A stretch of DNA of 64,000 nucleotides, from contig NZ_JAGZMO010000008.1 in the NCBI RefSeq assembly GCF_018364065.1, positions 17,119 through 81,118 on the forward strand, given 5' to 3'. This DNA comes from Veillonella sp. Its GTDB lineage: Bacteria > Bacillota > Negativicutes > Veillonellales > Veillonellaceae. The position numbers and the translations under genes were made by a program. Shown here piece by piece: positions 1-8,681 of the stretch. The notes beneath the pieces were generated by a model. That model did not search any database. It was not told the DNA's origin and saw nothing but the letters and a program-made list of their open reading frames with translations. Position 1 is the first letter of the stretch; every line of letters starts with the position of its first letter.

Positions 1-41
1 CGTAGAACCTCATTCATCGTCCATTTGCAGGATACCCGTTT

Positions 42-194
42 AATCTATTACAATTCGGTTATTCTATTGCACTCTATTTATTCTGTTACAATTCCGTCTA
101 TTTGATTATGATTCGTTTAATCCGTTATTATGCGTTTATTCCATTATTGTGTATTTACTCCGTTATTGTGCATCTACTCCGTTATAGTTCGTTT
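42..194. repeat. Eight degenerate 19-20 bp tandem repeats at the 3' end of maf
   Basis: Units begin at 42, 61, 80, 100, 119, 138, 157 and 176, each close to ATTCCGTTATTATGCGTTT. The last unit (176-194) overlaps the final codons and stop of maf, so on the minus strand the array looks like repeated, drifting copies of the gene's tail and stop codon. No coding or RNA gene is visible in the first 181 bases. Confidence 0.7.
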
Positions 195-775
195 AACTTT
201 CGTAAAACCACTTCCACAGGCAGTCCCACTACATTTGTATAGGATCCTTCGATACCTTTCACTAAATAACCGCCCAAGCCTTGGATGCCGTACGCCCCGG
301 CTTTATCGAGGCCTTCACCGGTAGCGGCGTAAGCCTTGATTTCCTCATCGCTAAGATCGTAGAAAATTACATCCGTCGTAACGCTGAAACTGATGCTCTT
401 TTCGTCCCCGGTCTTGCGATTTACATGGCGCAAGCACATACCTGTAATAACCTGATGGGCCTGACCGGACAACTCCGTGAGCATGCGCACCGCATCAGCC
501 TCATCAGCCGGTTTTCCCAACAACTCGCCATTCCAGGCCACGATAGTATCGGCGCCGAGGACGATGTATTCATCCGGTTCATTTTCGCCCATAATTACGT
601 GAGCCGCCTTGCCGCGAGCCTGTGCTTCCACATAGGCAACCGGATCGGGCCACTGTTCATGAGACTCTTCAAAACTGCTTTTAGCTACAGTGAACTTAAC
701 ACCAAAACGAGTGAGCAGCTCCTTGCGCCGCGGCGAAGTGGATGCTAACACGAATGGCATATCTTTATATTTCAT
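182..775 (-). CDS. maf: Maf family nucleotide pyrophosphatase
   Basis: Maf proteins are cytoplasmic nucleoside triphosphate pyrophosphatases that hydrolyse non-canonical or pyrimidine NTPs to monophosphates; they were first linked to septum formation. The 197-residue product has the N-terminal signature LASTSPRRKELL (residues 10-21), the central ADTIV motif with the catalytic Asp, LGKP, and the C-terminal KAGAYGIQG segment, and is of normal family length. The chosen ATG follows GGAGG at a good distance; a second Met at residue 6 is possible. The stop codon lies inside a tandem repeat array. The gene is downstream of ackA on the same strand, with a hairpin and a second repeat array between them. 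Confidence 0.95.
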   Translation of the reverse strand: MKYKDMPFVLASTSPRRKELLTRFGVKFTVAKSSFEESHEQWPDPVAYVEAQARGKAAHVIMGENEPDEYIVLGADTIVAWNGELLGKPADEADAVRMLTELSGQAHQVITGMCLRHVNRKTGDEKSISFSVTTDVIFYDLSDEEIKAYAATGEGLDKAGAYGIQGLGGYLVKGIEGSYTNVVGLPVEVVLRKLNEL

Positions 776-850
776 CTCACAATCCTCCTTTCTATTCTAT
801 TTTCCAGACACTTATTTAGTTATTGCTTTAATCACTATTTAGTCTCTGTT

Positions 851-892
851 CTATTCGTCTGCCTCTATTCGTCTGTCTTTATTCGTCTATCT
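851..892. repeat. Three 14 bp tandem repeats between maf and ackA
   Basis: Units CTATTCGTCTGCCT, CTATTCGTCTGTCT and TTATTCGTCTATCT follow each other without spacers, upstream of the maf start. They differ by transitions only. No open frame or promoter could be assigned to the array itself. Confidence 0.7.
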
Positions 893-949
893 TTATGTTG
901 TTCTATGACTTCACCTGTCTTTACCCCGACAGGGTCTATAAACCACAAC

Positions 950-975
950 GCGCAGCACCCCAAAAGGTGCTGCGC
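950..975 (-). terminator. Hairpin downstream of ackA
   Basis: Perfect ten-base arms GCGCAGCACC / GGTGCTGCGC with a six-base loop lie 58 bases past the ackA stop. The strand downstream of the hairpin is only weakly U-rich, so it is a probable but imperfect intrinsic terminator. Confidence 0.6.
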
Positions 976-1033
976 ATCTGTGCACTTGTACATAGTGATA
1001 CTCACTATGACCAAGAATTAAGTTGTAGTTTTA

Positions 1034-2227
1034 TTATTTTGCCAAACGTTGAGTATCGCGAGCAATCATGATTTCTTCGTTAGTAGGAACTACGAATAAT
1101 TTTACTTTAGAACCTTCTACGCTGATTTCAGTGTCTTTACCGCGAACGTTGTTGCGTTCTTTGTCAAGAGCAGTGCCCAAGTATTCCAAACCTTCGCAGA
1201 TAGCTTCACGGTTACCGATACCGTTTTCGCCGATACCTGCTGTGAATACGATAGCGTCAACGCCGCCCATAACAGCTGCGTATGCACCGATAGTAGCACG
1301 TACTTTGTAGTGGAACATGTTAAGAGCCAATTGAGCTTTTTCGTTACCAGCTTCAGCAGCTTCTTCAAGCACGCGGAAGTCGTTGGAAACGCCGGAAATA
1401 CCAAGTACACCGGATTTTTTGTTCATTAATTCGTCAACTTCTTTAGTGGACAAGTTCATTTGATCCATCAAGAAAGGAACGATTGCAGGGTCGATATCGC
1501 CGCAACGAGTACCCATTACAAGACCTGCCAATGGAGTGAAGCCCATGGAAGTATCTACGGATTGACCGTTTTTAACAGCAGTTACGCTGGAACCGTTACC
1601 TAAGTGGCAAGAGATAATTTTCAATTCGCTTAATGGTTTGCCCATTAATTCAGCCACGCGGTCAGCTACATAGCGATGGCTTGTGCCGTGGAAGCCGTAA
1701 CGACGAACGCCGTATTTTTCATATACATCATATGGAAGACCATATAAGTAAGCTTCAGGAGGCATGGATTGATGGAAAGCTGTATCGAATACTGCTACCT
1801 GTGGTACGTTAGGCATAATGGACTGGCAAGCTTCAATACCTTGGATATTTGGTGGGTTGTGTAAAGGTGCCATTTTAGAGCATTCTTCAAGAGTAGCCAT
1901 TACTTCGTCATTGATCAATACAGACTTAGCAAACTTTTCAGCACCATGTACTACACGATGACCTACTGCATCAATTTCATCCATAGATGCAATTACACCA
2001 TATTCTTTGTCCACTAAAATATCAAGTAAGATTTTAAGTGCTGCTTTGTGGTCTAAAACCGGTTGGATTTTTTTCAATTTGTCGCCTGTTGGGCGTTTGT
2101 GAGTGAAGATCGCATCTTCTGCACCGATTTTTTCAAATTGCCCTTTTGCCAATACGCTTTCATTTGTCATGTCCACTAATTGGTACTTTAAGGAAGAGCT
2201 GCCACAGTTTACTACTAAAACGTTCAT
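1034..2227 (-). CDS. ackA: Acetate kinase
   Basis: Acetate kinase converts acetyl phosphate and ADP to acetate and ATP, the main substrate-level phosphorylation step in lactate- and pyruvate-fermenting anaerobes. The 397-residue product has normal length and the ASKHA-fold signatures: VNCGSSSLKYQ at 6-16, RRYGFHGTSH near 175, HLGNGSSV near 208, and TAGIGENG near the C-terminus. No phosphotransacetylase gene is adjacent. Start: ATG with GAGGG upstream, three bases after the stop of a lipoprotein gene, so the ribosome site lies in that gene's tail and the two are probably co-translated. A strong hairpin follows the gene. Confidence 0.98.
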   Translation of the reverse strand: MNVLVVNCGSSSLKYQLVDMTNESVLAKGQFEKIGAEDAIFTHKRPTGDKLKKIQPVLDHKAALKILLDILVDKEYGVIASMDEIDAVGHRVVHGAEKFAKSVLINDEVMATLEECSKMAPLHNPPNIQGIEACQSIMPNVPQVAVFDTAFHQSMPPEAYLYGLPYDVYEKYGVRRYGFHGTSHRYVADRVAELMGKPLSELKIISCHLGNGSSVTAVKNGQSVDTSMGFTPLAGLVMGTRCGDIDPAIVPFLMDQMNLSTKEVDELMNKKSGVLGISGVSNDFRVLEEAAEAGNEKAQLALNMFHYKVRATIGAYAAVMGGVDAIVFTAGIGENGIGNREAICEGLEYLGTALDKERNNVRGKDTEISVEGSKVKLFVVPTNEEIMIARDTQRLAK

Positions 2228-2230
2228 TAC

Positions 2231-2791
2231 TTATCCCTCTTTCTTAGTAATTTGAATTTTTCCTACCACCATGTCAGAAATCTGAGCTCCCATTGTACTG
2301 TCAATAGGATACTGGTAGGTAATATTCCACAATACACCTTTGTCTACAAATGTGTATTGGAAGAAATGAATTTTTGCCTGGTCCGCCATCAACGATGCGT
2401 CAGCTTTTACGCCCGGTACGCCGTCAATAGTCGTGGCACTTGCTTGCCAAGTCAATTTAGTTCCGAAATTCTTTTCATAAAAACTCTGTGTTTCCTTCGC
2501 ATAAGCTTCTGCCGTAGGCAAGGCCTGACCGGCTTTCGGCTGAATCGCTTCAATGGAAACGAGGAAGTTTTTATCGGCTCCTAAATAAGTCGTTACAGGA
2601 TAACCAAGTGCATTTTCCTTCGTATTTGCTTGTACACCAATATCGAAAGGCAGCGCAAAAGTTACCTCAGAATTACCACTTTTTATGACTTTATGACCAA
2701 AGCTGTAATTATCTATGGCATTATCACTGCCACAGCCGCTTACAAAAACTAATAGAATCCCCATACAGAGGATAGTCAGCCATTTTCTCAT
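2231..2791 (-). CDS. Small lipoprotein of unknown function, upstream of ackA
   Basis: The 186-residue product begins with a Lys-Arg start, a hydrophobic stretch and a lipobox-like VFVSGC with Cys20, so it should be lipidated by Lgt, cleaved by signal peptidase II and anchored at a membrane face. The mature part is a globular beta-rich sequence with no motif I can assign; it vaguely recalls PsbP/DUF1795-type lipoproteins. The ATG at 2791 is chosen because GAGGAA precedes it and the signal peptide starts there; a longer in-frame reading is unsupported. A perfect TATAAT (minus strand, 2840-2845) suggests a promoter. It sits directly before ackA and probably shares its transcript. Confidence 0.8.
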   Translation of the reverse strand: MRKWLTILCMGILLVFVSGCGSDNAIDNYSFGHKVIKSGNSEVTFALPFDIGVQANTKENALGYPVTTYLGADKNFLVSIEAIQPKAGQALPTAEAYAKETQSFYEKNFGTKLTWQASATTIDGVPGVKADASLMADQAKIHFFQYTFVDKGVLWNITYQYPIDSTMGAQISDMVVGKIQITKKEG

Positions 2792-2981
2792 ACAATTCCT
2801 CGATTCATATCTTTTGCATTCACGTATACATGCATTCTCATTATAACACTTTGTCTGATATATTAGCCACCCTATTTTAGCAAAATCCAGCATAAAATTA
2901 ATACATACATGCCATACGTCAAATTAATACATGCCCTTTTCAAATATTTTGATGTCTTTTATACTCTTCTTTTTTCAACTG

Positions 2982-4187
2982 TTAAAATCCCATGACGAGC
3001 AGTAAATGATAATACGCCAACATTAATCCTGTAAACACAATGACTACGGGAATGGTTTTGCGAATGAGTTCGCCCAGCGTAATATTGAAGTAGTCTGCAG
3101 CCACTACAATACATACATGAGTTGGCGATATTTGGCTCGCTCCATGGGCCACACACATGAGCAACACCATGAAAGGCATCCCGCCTTGTACCGTAGCAAA
3201 AGCAATCGGCGCCCCCATGGCAATAATCCCGTTTGACCCGCTCACAATCCCGCCAATTAAAAACAAAATAGCGAAAACTAAGTAGTCCGGTATAGGTAAG
3301 GTGGAGAGTGTTTGCGGCAACGTGGTCAGCATGCCGGAAAACACGATAAATTCTTTTAACACCAGCACGAGGAATGTATTCAAGAGCAACTTTACCTCGA
3401 AGGCACTGCGGCTCATAGGTACTAACTCGTCTACACGGAAGCGGTATACGAAAATCGCCAATCCAATTACGATAGCCACGGCAGGCACAACGGATAATTT
3501 AAACACTAGAATTAACACTAAAATAAGTATCAGTGTCCATAAATGTCGAAACAAATTGAGCAAATCTTTTTTTCTATTTTTACTGCGCGGCGTGCCGGGA
3601 TCTTTTGGCACTCGCATCAGATAGGGAAACACGCCTAACAGACTCAGTACAATCATGGGAATTATCATGCCCAAAATAAACTGACCCAAGGGAACGCCGG
3701 AAATACTTGCCATAAGCAGCACGCCTGCATAGGTAGGCAGCGTACTTTCCGGAATATGACGAAACCAGCTTGTTACAAAAGCCTGCTCCTTCGGCTTTAA
3801 ATATCCTTCAGTAGCTCCCTTTACGATGTCTCCACAAAGAATCATCGCTGCCGCTGAAGGTAGCAATCCGATAAATAAGGCGGACCCTACCGCCGTAATT
3901 CGGCGATTATGAAACAATCCGTCCAAGTCTTGTTGAGCTAATTTAATCTGACTGCGCGATTCCAACATACGCTGCAAATAAGTAATTAAATACAAAGAAA
4001 CCAGTATGGAAAATGAGTTCCAATCTATAAACACATTAGCGACCAGTGCCGGCCATTCCCCAGGTCCGATCTGATACGCTGCGGCCATCACAACCAAACC
4101 GGCTAACACAGCCTGCCAAAGAGGCCTCTTCATCCATAGTACCAATATAATGACGGCAAACAATATAACTAACTTCAATAAATCCAT
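2982..4187 (-). CDS. DUF401 family multi-pass membrane protein, probable permease
   Basis: The 401-residue protein is almost entirely hydrophobic, with about ten predicted membrane helices and a short basic cytoplasmic segment in the middle (residues near 200, PRSKNRKKD). It belongs to the DUF401 integral membrane family related to ion/anion transporter folds; features are the WFRHIPESTLPTYAG segment and a C-terminal GASQISPTHVC region with the small-polar pattern of transporter re-entrant loops. Substrate unknown. The start at 4187 is favoured over an upstream in-frame Met because GGAGG and GGGGA lie just before it. Transcribed divergently from a TetR regulator across a compact double promoter with an inverted repeat, so that regulator probably controls it. 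Confidence 0.8.
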   Translation of the reverse strand: MDLLKLVILFAVIILVLWMKRPLWQAVLAGLVVMAAAYQIGPGEWPALVANVFIDWNSFSILVSLYLITYLQRMLESRSQIKLAQQDLDGLFHNRRITAVGSALFIGLLPSAAAMILCGDIVKGATEGYLKPKEQAFVTSWFRHIPESTLPTYAGVLLMASISGVPLGQFILGMIIPMIVLSLLGVFPYLMRVPKDPGTPRSKNRKKDLLNLFRHLWTLILILVLILVFKLSVVPAVAIVIGLAIFVYRFRVDELVPMSRSAFEVKLLLNTFLVLVLKEFIVFSGMLTTLPQTLSTLPIPDYLVFAILFLIGGIVSGSNGIIAMGAPIAFATVQGGMPFMVLLMCVAHGASQISPTHVCIVVAADYFNITLGELIRKTIPVVIVFTGLMLAYYHLLLVMGF

Positions 4188-4229
4188 GATAGTCCCCAAC
4201 CTCCAACAAGTATTCTTCCACCCAAACAC

Positions 4230-4259
4230 ATACACTTGTAAAAACATTGACAGGTGTAT
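4230..4259. promoter_or_regulatory. Inverted repeat, candidate TetR operator
   Basis: Arms ATACACTTGT and ACAGGTGTAT (one mismatch) are separated by ten bases. The right arm overlaps the -35 box of the tetR promoter and the repeat lies just downstream of the predicted start of the DUF401 transcript, so a bound dimer could block both. Confidence 0.6.
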
Positions 4260-4275
4260 TAGTTTTGAATATTAT
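4247..4275 (+). promoter_or_regulatory. Sigma-70 promoter of the tetR gene
   Basis: TTGACA, 17-base spacer, TATTAT. The -35 box overlaps the candidate operator. Confidence 0.7.
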
Positions 4276-4302
4276 TATAGTTAGAGATAAATTTGAAGTC
4301 AA
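4274..4302 (-). promoter_or_regulatory. Sigma-70 promoter of the DUF401 gene
   Basis: On the minus strand TTGACT, 17-base spacer, TATAAT. Its -10 box overlaps the -10 box of the opposing tetR promoter, so the two polymerases compete for the site. Confidence 0.75.
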
Positions 4303-4406
4303 TCGATGGCACATAAGTCATTCACACTGGTAAATGTGTCAAATTTTATGTTAAAAGCTCATACGCATCTGAAGATATATTGAATATAATCCCAAGGAGG
4401 TACTCT

Positions 4407-4955
4407 ATGTATACAGGTACAAATCCATCGGCCCTACGATCCCGCAACGAAATCGTTCCGGCCTTTTTTAATCTCTTATCTGACTATTCCTTTGAAGAAA
4501 TTACTATAAAGCAGATTATGGACGCCACCGGTCTATCCCGTCAGACCTTTTATCAAATTTTCACCGACAAAGAAGAAATTTTAGAATACTATTTGGACAC
4601 TTTGTTCGGTGAATTCATGACTCATGTAAAACAGTATGAAGTAAAAAACTTGTGCCACGCGGCCAAAATATTTTTTGCGTTCTTCCAAGAGTATAAGGAA
4701 ATTTTCAGTCTTATTATAAAAAACGGAAAGAGCGGTGTACTGCAACGAAAATGTAGCGAGTATTTGCAAAAAAGCGAGTATATTCGGTATGATCTGCACG
4801 GAGTTGAATCGGATTGGGATAGAGAGTACGCCACCACCTTCGTAATCAGCGGCATGGTCTCCATGTTAGAGAAATGGATACTCTCCCCTGAGTCGGAAAA
4901 ACAAGGTGCTACTGAACTGGCTAAACTCGTTTGCCGCATAACGGGAACCGACTAA
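4407..4955 (+). CDS. TetR/AcrR family transcriptional regulator
   Basis: The 182-residue product has an N-terminal TetR helix-turn-helix: a helix around SRNEIVPAFFNLL, then ITIKQIMDATGLSRQTFYQ with the typical TFY-x-F recognition helix (about residues 32-52), followed by YFLDT-like helix 4. The C-terminal part is an all-alpha ligand and dimer domain without recognisable specificity. ATG at 4407 has AAGGAGG six bases upstream. It faces the DUF401 permease; overlapping promoters and an inverted repeat between them make autoregulation plus control of the permease the simplest reading. The effector is unknown. Confidence 0.85.
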   Translation: MYTGTNPSALRSRNEIVPAFFNLLSDYSFEEITIKQIMDATGLSRQTFYQIFTDKEEILEYYLDTLFGEFMTHVKQYEVKNLCHAAKIFFAFFQEYKEIFSLIIKNGKSGVLQRKCSEYLQKSEYIRYDLHGVESDWDREYATTFVISGMVSMLEKWILSPESEKQGATELAKLVCRITGTD

Positions 4956-5006
4956 GCGCTGTGGTATAATGATGTAAATGCTGCAGAGATTATGAAGGAG
5001 ATTATT

Positions 5007-6305
5007 ATGAATTGTATCGGAATTATTGCCGAATATAACCCGTTTCACATAGGCCATGCTCACCAGCTTGAAATGGTAAAAACTAAATACCCTGACGCCC
5101 TCATTGTAGTGGCTATGAGCGGTTCCTTTGTGCAACGCGGCGAGCCGGCTCTTTTCGATAAATTCTCCCGCGCTCGCTGGGCCTTGCTCAACGGAGCTCA
5201 TGCGGTGGTGGAATTACCGACCGTATACGCCACGGCCAATGCGGAACGCTTTGCAGCCGGCGGCGTTCGCCTGTTAGCTAAGCTGGGCGTCACTACCCTT
5301 GCGTTCGGTTCCGAAAATGATAATGCCGAAGTTCTTTGGCAAATGGCATCTCTAAGCCGTTCTGAAGAAGTGCAATCTGCCTGCCGCACCTATTTACAGG
5401 AAGGCCTATCATACGGCTCCGCTTTGCGCCGCGCCTTACATGACATCATGCCTGATGCGGTTCATAACGGACCTAATACGCTGTTGGCCTTAGAATATAT
5501 TAAAGCAATTCAAGCGTACAAGCTCTCCATGGATATTCTTCCTATTAAGCGCACTTCATCCCATCATGCAACAGATGTGGATGTGACAGCCCCTTCCGGT
5601 TCCGCATTGCGCCAAGCCATTTCAACGCCGGTCACTCCTACAGCGGACTCCCTTAAGGCGGACTCCCCTACGGCAGGCTCCACTACAGCAGGCTCCCCTA
5701 CGGCGAATTCCCCTATCGAAAGATTCCAACACATTCAACCGGCCTTTCCTCCTTCTATTCGCAGTGAAGTTAAGGATTTGCTGTCAGGGCAAAACGTAAC
5801 GGACTATGCATTATACGAAAGCTTATGTCATTTCGAAAGTCGTCGTCAACATTCGGACGACCTCCTGAAGTATCCGGATTTTTCAGAAGGCCTGCATACA
5901 CTTTGGACCAAGGCCGGTGCCGCTACTGATTGGTCAGCCGCCGTGGAAATGATTAAATCGAAACGCTATACCTATGCACGCTTGCGCCGCATGGGCTCTT
6001 ATACGGTACTTAATCTCACGAAAGGCCTGCAAGATCAGGCTCATTCGGAGGGACCGCTCTATGGCCGCCTCTTAGGATTTACCGATGAAGCCCGGCATTG
6101 GCTGAAATCTCAATCAAGCCAATTTCCAATTGTCCAAAAATGGAGCCCTTTCGTGCAAACTGCAACAGGTTTGGCGAAAAACATGGCACTCCTCGATACA
6201 AGAGCCACCGATATTCGCGCCCTCTGCGAAAAAAATCCCGAATTACGTAAAGGACATATGGATTATATGCAGTCCCCTTTATATGTCCCAACGAAAGAGC
6301 AATAA
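5007..6305 (+). CDS. tmcAL: tRNA(Met) cytidine acetate ligase TmcAL
   Basis: TmcAL (formerly YlbM) activates acetate with ATP and acetylates the wobble cytidine of elongator tRNA(Met). The nucleotidyltransferase signature is clear at the N-terminus: GIIAEYNPFHIGHAHQLE with the HxGH-type motif, then MSGSFVQRGEPA and NGAHAVVELP. The 432-residue length is slightly above usual because residues about 211-235 are a low-complexity insertion rich in Thr, Ala, Ser and Pro, encoded by five 15 bp DNA repeats. ATG at 5007 has AAGGAG six bases before it. A TATAAT (4965-4970) lies upstream but lacks a convincing -35. A bidirectional terminator follows. Confidence 0.93.
   Translation: MNCIGIIAEYNPFHIGHAHQLEMVKTKYPDALIVVAMSGSFVQRGEPALFDKFSRARWALLNGAHAVVELPTVYATANAERFAAGGVRLLAKLGVTTLAFGSENDNAEVLWQMASLSRSEEVQSACRTYLQEGLSYGSALRRALHDIMPDAVHNGPNTLLALEYIKAIQAYKLSMDILPIKRTSSHHATDVDVTAPSGSALRQAISTPVTPTADSLKADSPTAGSTTAGSPTANSPIERFQHIQPAFPPSIRSEVKDLLSGQNVTDYALYESLCHFESRRQHSDDLLKYPDFSEGLHTLWTKAGAATDWSAAVEMIKSKRYTYARLRRMGSYTVLNLTKGLQDQAHSEGPLYGRLLGFTDEARHWLKSQSSQFPIVQKWSPFVQTATGLAKNMALLDTRATDIRALCEKNPELRKGHMDYMQSPLYVPTKEQ
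5637..5711. repeat. Five 15 bp tandem repeats inside tmcAL
   Basis: Units close to CCTACGGCAGGCTCC run head to tail and keep frame, each encoding a five-residue unit such as TAGSP. The reading frame stays open, so the protein gains a flexible linker between the nucleotidyltransferase and C-terminal parts. Confidence 0.85.
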
Positions 6306-6386
6306 TAAATTAGACTCTCTACACAAGAAGACTATAAACAAATCACAGCAAACATAAATTTGCAACTTGAATAGCAACCTCAACAC

Positions 6387-6426
6387 AAAAAGCGTCTCAG
6401 AGAACCTGCTTCTCCAAGACGCTTTA
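6387..6426. terminator. Bidirectional terminator between tmcAL and pyrR
   Basis: Arms AAAGCGTCT / AGACGCTTT extended inward by AGAGAA / TTCTCC, with A-rich sequence on the left and TATTTTTATT on the right. It can end the converging tmcAL and pyrR transcripts. Confidence 0.8.
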
Positions 6427-6440
6427 TTTTTATTGCAAAG

Positions 6441-6983
6441 TTATGAAATTGTTACGCTGTCCACGCCGTCCTGTTCGACTACGTTAACGCGTACTTTTTC
6501 AGAATGAGATGTAGGAATGTTTTTTCCCACGTAGTCCGCTCTGATTGGCAATTCACGATGGCCCCGGTCAACGAGTACGGCCAATTGGATGGCACGTGGA
6601 CGGCCGGCCTGCATCAATGCGTTCAGCGCCGCACGAATGGTGCGTCCTGTATAAAGCACATCGTCTACGAGGATAACCAGCTTACCGGTCGTATCCAAGG
6701 TAAATGGCGGTCCTTCTTTCACCTGTGTGCTGCGGTCATCACGATAGAGCGCCACATTAATTGTGGTCACATCAATGGACGTACCTTCGATAGCTTCAAT
6801 CTGCTTCTGCAAGCGATATGCCAGATGAACACCGCGCCGTTCAATCCCTACGATAAGTGCATTATCCAGCCCTTTATTGCGTTCCAGGATTTCATGACTG
6901 ATGCGGCGCACAGCTCGCATCATAGCCTGTTCATCCATAAGAATGCGTTTGTCATGTGTGGTTTCTTTTATTTTTTCAGGCAT
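6441..6983 (-). CDS. pyrR: Bifunctional pyr operon regulator / uracil phosphoribosyltransferase PyrR
   Basis: PyrR binds pyr mRNA anti-antiterminators in response to UMP and also makes UMP from uracil and PRPP. The 180-residue product has normal length, the type I phosphoribosyltransferase PRPP loop LVDDVLYTGRTIRAALNAL near residue 105, and the basic RNA-binding stretches typical of the family. GGGAGG precedes the ATG. No other pyr genes lie in this window and no PyrR-binding loop was recognised in the 150-base upstream spacer, which instead carries repeated GTCTCAA words. Confidence 0.95.
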   Translation of the reverse strand: MPEKIKETTHDKRILMDEQAMMRAVRRISHEILERNKGLDNALIVGIERRGVHLAYRLQKQIEAIEGTSIDVTTINVALYRDDRSTQVKEGPPFTLDTTGKLVILVDDVLYTGRTIRAALNALMQAGRPRAIQLAVLVDRGHRELPIRADYVGKNIPTSHSEKVRVNVVEQDGVDSVTIS

Positions 6984-7136
6984 CTTACCCTCCCGGCCAA
7001 TCTGCTCCTAAGATTCCATATCCCCTATACACGCTGAAGTTACATCAACAACTCGAAATGCCAAGCTTACGCTCTTAATATGTCTCAAGCGTCTCAACCT
7101 CAAGTGTCTCAATACTATTAAACGGTTTCAACAATT

Positions 7137-8138
7137 CTAACGATTATGTTCCTTCGCAAATTCAATGCACGCTTTAAAATCATCAGGTAATGGGGCTTCA
7201 AAATAAAGTTCTCCCTTCGTAATCGGATGTTTTACGCGCAAGCTGTGTGAATGAAGTGCCTGCCCTTCAATAGGAAAGTCCATTTTTCGGTAGCCGTAGA
7301 ACGGATCGTTAACTACAGGGTGACCAATATGGGCAAAGTGAACGCGAATCTGGTGTGTACGACCTGTTTCCAGACGGCATTCCACCAATGTATGCTTGCC
7401 ATAGCGTTCCAAAACGGTAAAATGAGTGACCGCCTCTTTGCTGTTTTCAAAAACAACGGCCATTTTCATGCGGTCCTTCGGATGACGTCCGATAGGCGCG
7501 CGAATGACACCGCGGTCTTCCACAATATTGCCCTGAACCAGCGCATAATATGTACGCTGCGCCGTATGCGCTTTTACCTGTTCCGCCAAGCCGATATGAG
7601 CCGCATCATTTTTAGCCGCCATCATAACGCCGGACGTATCCTTATCAAGGCGATGTACAATGCCCGGGCGGATTTCACCATTAATACCGGACAAGTCTTT
7701 GCAATGATACAACAAGGCATTTACCAGGGTACCGCTATAGTTGCCCACGGCCGGATGCACTACCATGCCGCGTGCTTTATTGATGATAATAATATCATGA
7801 TCTTCAAATAAAATATCCAACGGAATATTATCAGGCTTAACTTCTACGGACTGAGGCGCCGGAATTGACACGTGTACCGTAAGCCCGGCAGACAATTTCA
7901 TATTGCTCTTGCCTGTTTTTTCGCCTACTTTTACATGGCCGTCTTTCACCAATTGCTGCACATAACTGCGAGAACCTTCCAACAGGCCTGTTAAAAATAC
8001 GTCCAAACGCTGCCCTTCTCCATCTTCAGGCACTGTAAATGTCTTTACTTCCTCAATCTCCGTACCTTCAGTAAGCTCATCTGATTCATTCAACGAATCC
8101 AGCATTTCATCATCTCCAAGAAAAAGCGATTCTTTCAT
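7137..8138 (-). CDS. rluD: RluA/RluD family 23S rRNA pseudouridine synthase
   Basis: A 333-residue pseudouridine synthase. Residues about 40-100 form an S4 RNA-binding domain (RLDVFLTGLL, SRSYVQQLVKDGHVKV), followed by the catalytic domain with HRLDKDTSG, whose Asp is the nucleophile, and the later GRTHQIRVH motif. The first 35 residues are an acidic extension rich in Glu. Substrate positions cannot be read from sequence; RluD (U1911/1915/1917) is the likely equivalent because the gene follows lspA, the standard arrangement. GGAGA sits seven bases before the ATG, which directly abuts the lspA stop. Confidence 0.9.
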   Translation of the reverse strand: MKESLFLGDDEMLDSLNESDELTEGTEIEEVKTFTVPEDGEGQRLDVFLTGLLEGSRSYVQQLVKDGHVKVGEKTGKSNMKLSAGLTVHVSIPAPQSVEVKPDNIPLDILFEDHDIIIINKARGMVVHPAVGNYSGTLVNALLYHCKDLSGINGEIRPGIVHRLDKDTSGVMMAAKNDAAHIGLAEQVKAHTAQRTYYALVQGNIVEDRGVIRAPIGRHPKDRMKMAVVFENSKEAVTHFTVLERYGKHTLVECRLETGRTHQIRVHFAHIGHPVVNDPFYGYRKMDFPIEGQALHSHSLRVKHPITKGELYFEAPLPDDFKACIEFAKEHNR

Positions 8139-8603
8139 TTATTTATCTCCTTTCTCTGAATGTTGCCACACATGCCAGATTAGCGCAACTACGCCTAAAC
8201 AAATTCCAATGTCAGCCACATTAAAAATCGGCCACACTCTAAAGTCAAAAAAATCTACTACTGCATGCAAATGGAATCGATCCCATGCATTGCCCAAGGC
8301 GCCGCTCACCAATAAAGCCGTTCCCAGCTTTAAAGCTACAGATCCGTTCGCAATGTATTTGCGAAGGAAAAATAGAGCGACCAGCAAAACGAATACGATA
8401 GCTAAGAAAAAGAAACGCTGCTCACTTAAAATACCAAAAGCAGCCCCTTTATTTAAAATATAGGTGATATGGAACACATCGGGAATCACCGGTATGCTCT
8501 CACCTAATGCCATATGTGTTTGTACCCAAAACTTTGTGAACTGATCGGCAATCAGCCAAATAATGCCAAGTATTATGTATAAAATCATTGTGTTCTTACT
8601 CAT
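8139..8603 (-). CDS. lspA: Lipoprotein signal peptidase (signal peptidase II)
   Basis: LspA cleaves the signal peptide of prolipoproteins after Lgt has lipidated the Cys. The 154-residue protein has four membrane helices and both catalytic Asp motifs: GNAWDR near residue 105 and FNVADIGI near 128, plus ADQFTKFWV at the start and NKGAAFG. The ATG used has AGAAGG immediately before it, too close for an ideal ribosome site; a Met five codons later is an alternative. It forms a two-gene operon with rluD. At least one substrate, the ackA-linked lipoprotein, is in this window. Confidence 0.95.
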   Translation of the reverse strand: MSKNTMILYIILGIIWLIADQFTKFWVQTHMALGESIPVIPDVFHITYILNKGAAFGILSEQRFFFLAIVFVLLVALFFLRKYIANGSVALKLGTALLVSGALGNAWDRFHLHAVVDFFDFRVWPIFNVADIGICLGVVALIWHVWQHSEKGDK

Positions 8604-8681
8604 CCTTCTATTAGTCTATTATTTTATTATAAAGGCAAATAGACGGTTAAGGCAAATGGAAAGGTGATTTTGGGCAATAAA

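Noticed and set aside
281..748. Plus-strand open frame of 155 codons inside maf
   Set aside because: Antisense shadow of a well-conserved gene, with no ribosome site.
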